Origin: Eukaryota sp. TZLM1-RC
Taxonomy: Eukaryota > Metamonada: BaSk clade
Direction: 5' to 3'
Length of the DNA: 64,000 nucleotides
NCBI GenBank assembly: GCA_040285825.1
Contig: JAUPSS010000004.1
Span: forward strand, 682,001-746,000
The notes under the pieces were generated by a model. The model was not told the DNA's origin and ran no database searches. It was given only the letters and a program-made list of their open reading frames with translations. Shown here piece after piece: positions 51,820-64,000 of the stretch; within the stretch, counting starts at the first letter, position 1, and every line of letters starts with the position of its first letter. The position numbers and the translations under genes are program-made.

Positions 51820-53211
51820 ATGGTGAAAGATACTCTTGATCTCAAGATCCTGAATGGTACGATCGTCACTCCTACTGAATCGTATGTAGGTGATGTAGGT
51901 GTCAAAGATGGTAAAATCACCATTATTGGTGAGTCTCTTTCTGATGTTGTCTCTACTGACACTGTTGATGCCTCTGGTAAACTTATCCTTCCTGCTGCTA
52001 TCGATTGTCACACCCATTTTGAAATGCCCTTTGGTGGAACAGTGAGTCGCGATGGTTACGAGTCGGGCTCTCGTGCTGCACTTTCTGGTGGCTGTTCATG
52101 TTATATTGACTTTGTTATTCAAGGTAAAGGTGAATCTCTCCGTGCCGCTCTAAAACGACGACAAGACTTGGCTGCCACAAAGTCTTGCTGTGACTATGCG
52201 TTTCACATTGCCATTACCGACCTGAACGAGTCTATTCTTGCTGAGATGGAAGAGATTGTTCAAGAAGAAGGTGTCAATAGCTTCAAAGTGTTCATGGTTT
52301 ATGATTTTGCTGTTGATGATGGTGTCTTATGCCAAGTTCTCCAAAGAGCTGCTCAAGTCGGAGGCCGTGTCTCTATTCATTGTGAAAACAAACCCTTGAT
52401 TGACTATAATGTCAAGAAGTTCCTCTCCGAAAACAAGACATCTCCATACTATCACTATCTCAGCCGTGATGAAGATGTAGAATCTGAAGCAGTGAAGAGG
52501 GTAGTTCACTTCGCAAAAGCGTTCAAGGCACCAATCTACATTGTCCATCTCGCATGTAAAGACGGGTTGAAAGAAGTAGAAAGAGCCCATGCCGAAGGGT
52601 ATCAAGACATTGTCATTGCCGAAACCTGTCCCCAATACCTTGCTTTCACCTCTGACGTTTACAAGCGAGATGATGGCCAGAACTTTGTACTATCACCTCC
52701 TATCAAGGGCCAAGAGTCCCAAGATGCACTCTGGGATGGTATTCAACGTGGAATCATTCGAACAGTAGCGACTGATCATTGTTCCTTCCTCTCTGAAGAA
52801 AAACTATGGGGAAAGAATGACTTCTCCAAGATTCCCAATGGTGCTGGTGGTATTGAATTGCTCTACCCTTATATGCTCAGTGAAGCCAATAAAGGAAGAA
52901 TTACCTTTAACAAAGCTGTCGAACTTTGCTCCGCCAATGTAGCTCAACTGTTTGGTATCAAGAACAAAGGCAGTATTAGAGTTGGTGCTGATGCTGATAT
53001 TGTGATTTATGATCCCTCTCAAGATTTCGTGGTAACAAAGGATAAGCTCCATGATGATAATGATCACATCATCTATGAAGGAATGGAACTCAAGGGCTGT
53101 GTTTCAATGACCTTTTGTCGTGGTGTTTTGGCATTTAAGGATGGTGAGTTTATGGGAAAGTCCGGTTTTGGCCGCTTTGTCAAACGTGTTCCTCTCAGTA
53201 GTTCAAAGTAG
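51820..53211 (+). CDS. DPYS: Dihydropyrimidinase
   Basis: Zn amidohydrolase that opens dihydrouracil/dihydrothymine in cytosolic pyrimidine catabolism. 463 residues, intronless, near the usual length. Metal site: DCHTHFEMPFGGT (His63, His65), the carbamylated Lys in NSFKVFMVY (near 155), HCEN (His near 187), IVHLA (His near 243) and TVATDHCSF (Asp near 317). The C-terminal AELFGIKNKGSIRVGADAD-type strand (here AQLFGIKNKGSIRVGADAD) closes the small beta domain. All metal ligands are present. It is adjacent to, and divergent from, an MFS carrier. Close relatives include CRMP-type proteins without metal, which this is not. Confidence 0.95.
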   Translation: MVKDTLDLKILNGTIVTPTESYVGDVGVKDGKITIIGESLSDVVSTDTVDASGKLILPAAIDCHTHFEMPFGGTVSRDGYESGSRAALSGGCSCYIDFVIQGKGESLRAALKRRQDLAATKSCCDYAFHIAITDLNESILAEMEEIVQEEGVNSFKVFMVYDFAVDDGVLCQVLQRAAQVGGRVSIHCENKPLIDYNVKKFLSENKTSPYYHYLSRDEDVESEAVKRVVHFAKAFKAPIYIVHLACKDGLKEVERAHAEGYQDIVIAETCPQYLAFTSDVYKRDDGQNFVLSPPIKGQESQDALWDGIQRGIIRTVATDHCSFLSEEKLWGKNDFSKIPNGAGGIELLYPYMLSEANKGRITFNKAVELCSANVAQLFGIKNKGSIRVGADADIVIYDPSQDFVVTKDKLHDDNDHIIYEGMELKGCVSMTFCRGVLAFKDGEFMGKSGFGRFVKRVPLSSSK

Positions 53212-53483
53212 CTGTTAATTTGATTTGTATCAATAAATGTGCTTGTGATTGATTGGATGTGTTATCTTTGACCACATATTTTGACTAAATTTCTGAATTT
53301 GCAAAAATTTGAAATAACAATTTAGCATTGGATTTCGAAATAAAGCAAAATGTGATTTTCGTGTTCGGTTTTGGTCTAGAAAATTGCGGTATAGCTAACC
53401 TCTCCTTGCACACTATGTAGCTGAAAAATTGCAATTGCAGTTGCAACTGAGATGTAAGGTATTAATTACTGAGTAAAAACAAA

Positions 53484-53833
53484 ATGAGTATCTTTAAAAA
53501 CAAAATACAAGTGTCGACAGATTTGTTTTATCTCGACAACAACGGCGGATATAAGATTGGAACTGTGAAAGAACTGGTAATGTTAGAGAAACAAAGAACA
53601 ACATTTTGGATGCACAAAAAGTGCATGATTGAAAAGAACGTGTTTGTTATTGAAAGTACAATGGTGCCTCATTGGTAAATACAAATACAAGATCAGTAAC
53701 CAATTGGCTTCCATTATCTGTTCTTGAAGAATCTGTGTTTATTCCCTGTGGAAATGAATTAACTCTCGGAACTCCAATATTTACTCTCCTATGTGAAAAT
53801 CTTGTAGACAAAGGTGTGCAATTCAGTCAGTAA
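53484..53833 (+). CDS. Small unknown protein, possible 41-nt intron
   Basis: ATG 53484 opens STDLFYLDNNGGYKIGTVK and continues to 53655; a 41-nt GTACAA...GATCAG segment (53656-53696) can be removed to continue into ITNWLPLSVLEESVFIPCGN and stop at 53831 (102 residues). Without splicing the frame ends at 53678 and the second half is an open but start-less frame. Family not recognised. The protein-like composition of both halves supports a gene; the intron is tentative, since 41 nt is above the usual 29-36 here. Confidence 0.4.
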
Positions 53834-53869
53834 TTTGTGTTCCAATGATTTCAAATATAAACATTTATT

Positions 53870-54938
53870 TTACAAAGCATCCATCAAATCTAACAAATCT
53901 TGATCTTTTTCTTCCGTCTCCACATCAAAACTAGATAACAACTTTGCAAAATGCTTACTTTGTTCACCTACCGTACCAATACTTTCATTTACAATTTCCT
54001 CCACTTCAGAAGCCTCAACTACAGTATTCGAAAGATTTAAAACAACATTACCACTATTATTACCACCCAAACTCTTTGCCAAATCATTAAAACCTCCTAC
54101 ATTGAGGTTATTGTTATGCGTGTTTTGCGTGTTTGGTTTGGCGTTACTAATACCATTCTGGTTTAGGGGAGTTGGTCTATTCTTGTACAGATTGCGACCA
54201 TCACAGTATCGACAATCATGAGAGTTCACAAACGGGTTATTGAGCTTCATCTGGGGGTCAAAAATAACAGACTTTCCTTGACCCATAATTTTGATAGTTC
54301 CAGGACTTCGACACGTGTCATGACGATGATCTGTGCTAGGGATTACGAAATAACCACTATTTAACTGCAACTCTCCTACTAAAAGCAAGGAAACTCTAGC
54401 CTTGTGTTTAACTAAATAATTTAGCAAATTCTTCCTTATCATACACATTCTCCATGGTGAGGTTTGTGACTGGAAAGCCATAAGTCGGTTCTGAACGTCC
54501 TCCACACGGTCGGAAATGCCTGTACGTGAGGCAATGTCCATCATGTCATTGAGATGACGCCGTGTGACGGCAAAGATGTCACGGGGAGACAGCATTCGGG
54601 AAAGTTGGAATTTGAAAGTCATGAACTGTGGGTCAGGAGAAAGGAAAAGGTTGGCATACCATAAGGTCCAGGAGGCGGTCCATGGAATCAGAATTGAGTT
54701 TCATTATGCTTGAATGAGCGATTCGAATAAAAATGGACTTGATAGCATTAGTGTCATATAGAGGTTGTGGTACAAAAAGGTCGTCAAGAAAATCGGTGCT
54801 GAATGCTGCATTGATGAGATCTTTGAGAACACGGTCTGCTTTGTCTTTCTCAACAGATTGAGCCTCAAGACGTTGTTCAATGATGTAAACCATCTCACTG
54901 GCCATGTTTATTATGAGGAAGGGTAGTTCATTATTCAT
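53870..54938 (-). CDS. OSCP1: OSCP1-like protein (organic solute carrier partner 1)
   Basis: Two exons, 54938-54660 and 54625-53870, joined over a 34-nt intron, give 344 residues, close to animal OSCP1. N-terminus LPFLIINMASEMVYIIEQRL matches the conserved LP.L.LNLGGEM.YIL.QRL start; IAHSSIMKLNSDSMDRLLDLM continues across the splice into FMTFKFQ. Then HLNDMMDIA and NSGYFVIPS match later conserved blocks. The C-terminus (Asn-rich, then EKDQDLLDLMDAL) is more divergent. OSCP1 is conserved in ciliated eukaryotes and reported at cilia and basal bodies; biochemical role unclear. Start ATG 54938 fits the family. Confidence 0.9.
54626..54659 (-). other. 34-nt intron of OSCP1
   Basis: GTATGC...ACCCACAG on the minus strand, phase 0; removal joins DLM to FMTFKFQ exactly where OSCP1 family members are continuous. 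Confidence 0.9.
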
Positions 54939-55059
54939 GTTGTTGTTACTAATGTAAATGGGAAATTCCCATAAGTACACGATCAATTTTCGTGTGCAAT
55001 AATTACTAAAACTTTCTACTACACAGATACTGAGGCCTTTCATTACCACTCATTCTAGC

Positions 55060-55638
55060 TTAAGTAATTGCAAACATATTCAGACAAGCCAGCTTATTTC
55101 TATTGAAAAGCTTTGTTGAGCCTTTGTTACTGATTTTGCAACTCTCACTATTACAAGCTAATAAACCATGACATGTAGTAACTGAAATCTTTTCTCTTCT
55201 ATAGAATCTGGTTTTGGTAATCTCAAAAACGTAGCAACCTTTTTTAAAAACACAGGACATTTTGCTGAAGTGAAAGCTTCATTAATCATCAAATACTTCA
55301 AATCCATCTCTCTTCAGAAATTGAATCCATCCAATGCCTCTAGTAGGTCTCTGATGTTTCAAATTCTTAGCACCTTTTTTACCATAATCACCCATTAGTA
55401 TTGAAGTGTCTTTTGGATTGCCAAACTGCTGCACAAAATTTTTTAACAACCAACATTCAGTCTTTTGCTTGTGAATAAAAGCTTGCATTTTATGAGTGCT
55501 CCACAAGTCAAGACTGTAAAAGTCAATTGTCAAAAAAACTTGCCGAAGTTTGGCAATCACAAAATTGGAAAAGTCGATTAAAATTGTTGAATTGGCAGCA
55601 AACGCAGATAATTCGGTGTTTGCATGTTCGATTGTCAT
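55060..55638 (-). pseudogene. Fanzor (eukaryotic TnpB-like nuclease) relic 3
   Basis: Minus strand. First frame (55638-55282): KMQAFIHKQKTECWLLKNFV, FGNPKDTSILMGDYGKKGAK, LKHQRPTRGIGW and FLKRDGFEVF, the very typical Fanzor helix/GD/PTRGIG block. A one-base frame change leads to LMINEAFTSAKCPVF (N-E-x-x-T-S-x-x-C-P, RuvC-II plus first zinc Cys), and a further change to TTCHGLLACNSESC and LFNRNKLACLNM, the HGLL.C...C...WNRDxxAxxNM end. As in relic 1 the RuvC-III Asp is Asn. Its upstream edge is cut by a LINE fragment at about 55640, so the N-terminal half is absent. Lies just 120 bp upstream of OSCP1. Confidence 0.75.
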
Positions 55639-55649
55639 ACTCTTTTGAT

Positions 55650-56030
55650 GTTTTCAAAAAAAATTAACCTTGAAGGTTCACTATTGTCAAAAACAGAAAT
55701 TGCAAACGGCACAAACTGATATTTCACATGTTCGACTCTACCTAATTGTGCTAATGATTTTTCATATTTTTTTTTGATAGCGGCGAATCAGCAGAATACA
55801 CCAAACGAGCAGATGAATTTTTGCAGACACTACTACTGAGACGACATCCACAACATTGAGAACACCTTCGATCTTTGGAGCTACTCAATCTGCCCCTCTT
55901 TTACCAAAGAAATCATCGGTTTTATCTGGAGACTATACTAGTTGTCATGCATATGCAAAAAAACCACATGAATTGAGGGTAGCATCATTGGGCAAGGAGA
56001 AACATATGCGACTGTTACTACGGAAGTGAT
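55650..56030 (-). mobile_element. LINE family 2 fragment
   Basis: The minus strand of 55681-55900 aligns with 24500-24720 (shared text GTAGAGTCGAACATGT and a TTTGTGCCGTTTGCAA-like stretch), the end of the family 2 C-terminal region. Frames are broken. Confidence 0.65.
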
Positions 56031-57279
56031 AAATTGTCAGACATTCATGTTATTAACTTCATATTATAAATGTATTATTTATCATTATAAAGGTATCATT
56101 TTATAGATGGAGTGATTTGTGATTCATTATTCAATGCCTTCAACCACAGATTCAGAGATAACTCATTTTAATAGGTCTTAACAGAGATTCATGTGTCTAT
56201 TGCTCAGGGGAGACCTCCATTTGTCGCAATCAAGCATATCAATTATTTTGATGAGTCCCGATGACAATGTAAAGGTCAAAAAAGTGGAGATTTCAATAAC
56301 GCAATCGAAAAAAAACGCAGCTTTTTTCACATGATTTGACCTGCTTTAATGCACCAAACTGTTGGCATCACATCAAATATATATTATTTCATTTAAAATA
56401 ATGAACTTCAATGCTATAAAAATCTTGTAACCTGTATTGTACAAGGTGAATATGCAGAGCTTTGCTGTTTTAACAAATACTAATTACAACGAATTGAAAA
56501 ATTGGGCGTACATAATGAACATCTTTTATTATCACTGAAAACAATTCCAAATTAGAAACTAAAATTGTAAAGCAGAATAAACAGGAAAGTTGATTTCATC
56601 AATACAACCGAGTTTATCACCTGGGCCAATATATTTCAACTAAAGTAAGATATACATTACACGTCTCAGAGGGTCTTTCAAAGTCAACATCCGATCACAA
56701 AATATCCCCAATAGCAATAAGAGGCATTTCATTTACTAATAAAATGCTAACACAAACCTCCAAAACTAATTAAAACAATGCAGCTATAGTTATCAAACTA
56801 CTGTTTGAAACTACCGCTAATCTATTGGAATGATTGTGTTGAGACCTATTCAATGTACCCTGTACTATAAAACACTTTATTCAATTCTCTCCATCTATAT
56901 TTTTGTTACTGGTTTTATATATATATATATAAATAGTATATATATAATATATTTAAACAATATAGATACAAAAATGCAAAAAGAACATAAAAAATCGCTA
57001 TTTCCCAGTTATGGTCCCAATCAATCAAGTTCTATAAACTCTGCTGCTTGCTCCTTATTCCACTATGCAGACAATTCAATAAAGTCGAGAACGGAAATTG
57101 GTTTTATAGAAAAAAATTTTGAACTCCCTAAATCACCTGACATAGCTGAAACCAAAAATCTCTCTATTGTATAGTAATTAAACCACAATTATTGATGTTT
57201 TTACACCATTACAGTTAAGGAGGGAATTTTATTTTGACTTTCCTAAGTGCGACTTGAAAAATGTTACAAAATTCATTTG
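56031..57279. other. Intergenic, low-complexity TA tract
   Basis: Contains an alternating (TA)n stretch near 56919-56950. A plus-strand ORF from ATG 56974 to 57174 (67 codons) is unassigned and of low confidence. Confidence 0.35.
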
Positions 57280-57345
57280 GACTGAATGATAGTCGTCCCA
57301 TTAGTTATGAGTTAATTTAATTAAGTGTGCATGTTCAATAAATAT
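57280..57345 (+). repeat. Interspersed repeat terminus, copy 4 (trailer only)
   Basis: Begins at AATGATAGTCGTCCCATTAG and ends near CAATAAATAT; lacks the coding part seen in the other three copies. Confidence 0.55.
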
Positions 57346-57570
57346 GTTTCTTTAGACTGAAATTGCAAATATAGAAAGTCCGTGTCCACTAAACAATTGC
57401 GAAAAATTTGGGCCCAAAAATGGTATTGCGGATAAGGAGGGATTTTAAGCAAAGAGGTGGCGGTTATAGTGGTTCTTATGAACCGAGGTTTTGTATTTAT
57501 TGGAATTTCCCATATGTGAATTTTATTTCAAGCAATTGCTAATTAAAAGAGTCTTACAGTATTTCTCTTT

Positions 57571-58657
57571 ATGTCTCTCAGTACTTATCTGCATGAGAAC
57601 AATGTGGCAGGCCTTTTCCGTGACATTGTTTCTGCTTTAATTACTCTTAAACCAGAAGAACCTGCTCACACCATTGTACAGCTCCTTGAGAACCAAATCA
57701 CTGCTCCCCGGATTATCCTTCCCTCTCAAGTCTCTCAACGTCTAGATCGCCTTCTCATGTTTTCGATCGACCCTCAACGCTTTGAAATCGTACAAAACGT
57801 CCGTTTCTTCTCCTTCCTCGATCCTTTTCTACGTCGTATGTCTTTTCACATATCCTTCTCTCACTTCAGAAGACGTCGCTCTTAACCTTCAACTCCGTTC
57901 TTTCTCAAAGGACGAGGTCATCATAACACAAGGTCACCACGATCCATCCCCTTCTTTCTTCATTGTAGAACAAGGTAGTGTTGATTTCTTTTCCGAACCT
58001 GACGGTGAATCAGATCATCAAGCACGTAATCACAAGGGAACTGCCACTAGGTTTGATTACTTTGGCGAACTATCTTCTCTTACTTCACCCCCACGTCCTC
58101 GAGCTTGTACTGTTGTAGCCAAGGAAGATGGAACTTTACTTTGGGAATTAGATCATGATACATTTACCAAACACTTGGCTCCAGTCATCAACTCTCTGAG
58201 ATCCAGGATATCCCCTTCATTGTCAAAAGTTGCCCTCTTTTCAGGTTTGTTTCTCATTTATTAACTTACCCAAGGTCTTGATGAATATGTGAGAACTCTG
58301 ATAGCTGATTGGACAGAGCTGAGAACATTTGAAACAGGTAGTGAAATTGTAGTTGAAGGTGATTTGGGTAAGGAATTTTTCGTTATTTTAGAAGGAAACG
58401 CAATGGTTTTGAAGAATGATCAAGGTCAGCGTGAGGTTATTGGTGAATTACATGGTGGAGATTATTTCGGTGAATTGGCGTTGTTGTATAATCATTCTCG
58501 GTTTGCTACAGTTATAGCATCAACTTTGGTGGTTTGTGCAGAGTTTGGCTCAAAAATGTTTAGGAAATTGATTGACCGCACCAATTGTTTGGAGATTATG
58601 CAGGAAAAAGTAAGTGCGTATGGGTTGGAAAAAAGTGTTGGAGAGATGGAGTTGTAA
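57571..58657 (+). CDS. cAMP-dependent protein kinase regulatory subunit
   Basis: Three exons, 57571-57835, 57870-58244 and 58275-58657, with introns of 34 and 30 nt, give 340 residues. Residues 1-42 are an RIIa-type docking/dimerisation helix pair (SLSTYLHENNVAGLFRDIVS, then EEPAHTIVQLLENQ). Two cyclic-nucleotide-binding domains follow: the first with the phosphate-binding cassette YFGELSSL...PRACTVVA, the second with YFGELALLYNHSRFATVIA; both keep the FGE and the Arg that binds cyclic phosphate. A classical RRxS/A inhibitor sequence between the dimerisation and first binding domain is not obvious, so inhibition of the catalytic subunit may use another site. The LINE array starts in its 3' UTR. 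Confidence 0.9.
57836..57869 (+). other. 34-nt intron 1 of PKA-R
   Basis: GTATGT...CACTTCAG, phase 1. Splicing turns FLRR into FLRQDVALNLQLRSF, the expected start of the first nucleotide-binding domain. Confidence 0.85.
58245..58274 (+). other. 30-nt intron 2 of PKA-R
   Basis: GTTTGT...TACCCAAG, phase 1. Splicing gives VALFSGLDEYVRTL; unspliced the frame stops at 58263. Confidence 0.85.
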
Positions 58658-58707
58658 TTGGTTAGGATAAATATTGAATATAATTGAAGAATAAATAAAT
58701 AAATAAA

Positions 58708-58775
58708 TAAATTTAGTTTCTTATGTGTTTTAGTTTGTTTTGTTTTTATTTGATTCTTCGTAGAAAATAAATAAG
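58708..58775 (+). mobile_element. Ultra-truncated LINE 3' end after PKA-R
   Basis: AATTTAGTTTCTTATGTGTT and the following 45 bp are the last codons (ending VSYVF) and 3' UTR of LINE A, nothing more. It is preceded by (AATA)n at 58690-58708 and followed by (AATAT)n and (AAAT)n. It may supply or follow the poly(A) signal of PKA-R. Confidence 0.8.
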
Positions 58776-62805
<4,030 letters not shown>

Positions 62806-64000
62806 AAATAATTTTTTTTTAATATTAATATTTATTTTATATAAAGAATCAAATAAAAACAAAACAAACTAAAACACATAAGAAACTAAATTCTCCACGC
62901 CAACTCTTGATGAATCCTTATAAAGTTTAGACATCATTAAACTCAAGTACTTGGGAACACTTCTGTACAAAGCGAAAATGATACGATTTTTCCATAAATT
63001 CTCTGCAAAATTCTTACCACTTGAACGACATAAATTACCAAAATCATTGATGAAATTCATGGCGGATTGTCCAATGTTGCCAAAAATCGAAAAGGCAAAA
63101 GGAACAAACGAAAACTTCGAATAAAGGTTCTTATTTAAATCATTTAATATCTCAGTATATTTATCTCTCTTACGATCTTCAGCCTTGTTTAAATGGCCAT
63201 TAGTACTAAGTAAAAACATCATCGCGATAAACCAAAGCAAAGGGATCAACTGTAGTGAAATCAACAACAACTTGAGAGGAATCCACAAATGGAGCAATTA
63301 AATCACCTCGACGTGAATTAAAAAGATTATCATCACTATAATGCTTCAACAAAGGTTCTACTTTGCAACTAAAATTGTAACACTTGAACATCTCATATGT
63401 CACATCACGAACGGCATTATGAAGAACTGACCTATATTGGAGAAATTTCTTACAGCTCACAATATGACGAAAATTGGCAGTAGGTTTTTGTTACAAATAC
63501 AATTAGAATTGTCCAAAAGACCACTTGGATACATCCCTAATCTCAACCGCATGTTTTGTTTCCAAGCTTCATTTGTTAAGTGAAGACCAAATGGCCTTGG
63601 TTGCTGAGATATTAAACTAGTACAGTTCTGAATGTCTGATAAAAAGGCAGCAAAGACGGGATTATTAATCTTAGTCACACTAAGTCGTTTAGAAAAATCC
63701 AGGTCTTCAAAACCAATAAGAACAGACTTCTGTAATTTCACAACAGCAAGATGAAGGTTGGTGAAAGATCTCGAAGGCACAGCAGGTAAACTTGAAGGAA
63801 AACTCCTATTCCAAATATCAACAGGTAGTTCTTGCACCATTTTTTCAAGAGAAATTAATAAAGGATGTGATTCATTTAAAGGAATATGATCAAAACGAAG
63901 TTTCCATTCAAAAAGAAAATTTTTCATACCACCAATAAAAGCACTTTTGCATAAATACTCTGCTTTTGAAAAACCAACTCCACCAAATTTAGGACTAAAA
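62806..64000 (-). mobile_element. LINE copy B, inverted, continues beyond window
   Basis: Minus-strand copy of the same LINE in tail-to-tail orientation to A, from its 3' UTR (62840) to the segment AEYLCKSAFIGG at the window edge. It shares with A the frameshift at the DDVF segment (extra T; about 63210) and substitutions such as NFAENL and MNF that copy C lacks, but has its own frame change near 63490 (five instead of six A). Confidence 0.85.

Overview
The window is nuclear DNA of a unicellular eukaryote. It is AT-rich, spliceosomal introns are recognisable, AATAAA-type 3' ends occur, and genes include the 26S proteasome subunit Rpn10, tubulin cofactor B, OSCP1, a PKA regulatory subunit and a dynein heavy-chain fragment. 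OSCP1, the dynein piece and PKA-R suggest a lineage that has or had a cilium. Interstitial CCCTAA/TTAGGG arrays fit TTAGGG-type telomeres. I cannot name the species; an amoeboid or amoeboflagellate protist is an inference. The most useful gene-model signal is that most introns I could place are only 29-36 nt long, with longer ones of about 97 and 190 nt. Several genes that look frameshifted become continuous once these introns are removed.

Layout. 1-4.8 kb: a divergent protein kinase (running off the left edge), then a decayed kinase/LRR pseudogene and a flank that is a segmental duplicate of 11.9-14.4 kb, both carrying Ty3/gypsy relics. 5.3-6.5 kb: a 5'-truncated LINE. 8.5-12.5 kb: a 1340-residue protein with C-terminal LRRs. 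14.4-14.8 kb: an internally deleted DNA transposon. 15.3-16.7 kb: Rpn10 and a small ORF. 19.8-23.3 kb: a SPRY protein and a TauE/SafE-like transporter. 23.7-25.8 kb: two LINE fragments of a second family. 26-28 kb: tubulin cofactor B and a Fanzor relic. 28.5-33.6 kb: a RING-pseudokinase-SPRY protein, a CDKN3-like phosphatase with telomeric repeat inside its exon, and a second Fanzor relic. 35.5-39.9 kb: an RCC1-LRR gene with a decayed paralog and a dynein fragment. 41-42.5 kb: a secreted permuted-papain-fold protein. 42.8-49.8 kb: SEL1 pseudogenes, a LINE RT fragment and a decayed SEL1/P-loop NTPase/B-box/nuclease gene. 50-55 kb: a conserved block of MFS transporter, dihydropyrimidinase, a small unknown and OSCP1. 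55-56 kb: a third Fanzor relic and a LINE scrap. 57.6-64 kb: PKA-R, then nested LINE copies ending in a tail-to-tail inverted pair separated by long (AAAT)n tails.

Housekeeping genes are scattered among repeats and decayed multigene families (LRR, kinase, SEL1, RCC1-LRR). The one clear functional pairing is the divergent MFS/dihydropyrimidinase promoter. The most notable mobile material is three independent, inactivated Fanzor (eukaryotic TnpB-like RNA-guided nuclease) genes and a compact RLE-type LINE that appears to land in, and leave behind, AAAT tracts. Single-base homopolymer indels recur in the LINE copies and the RCC1 gene, so some breaks may be assembly errors.
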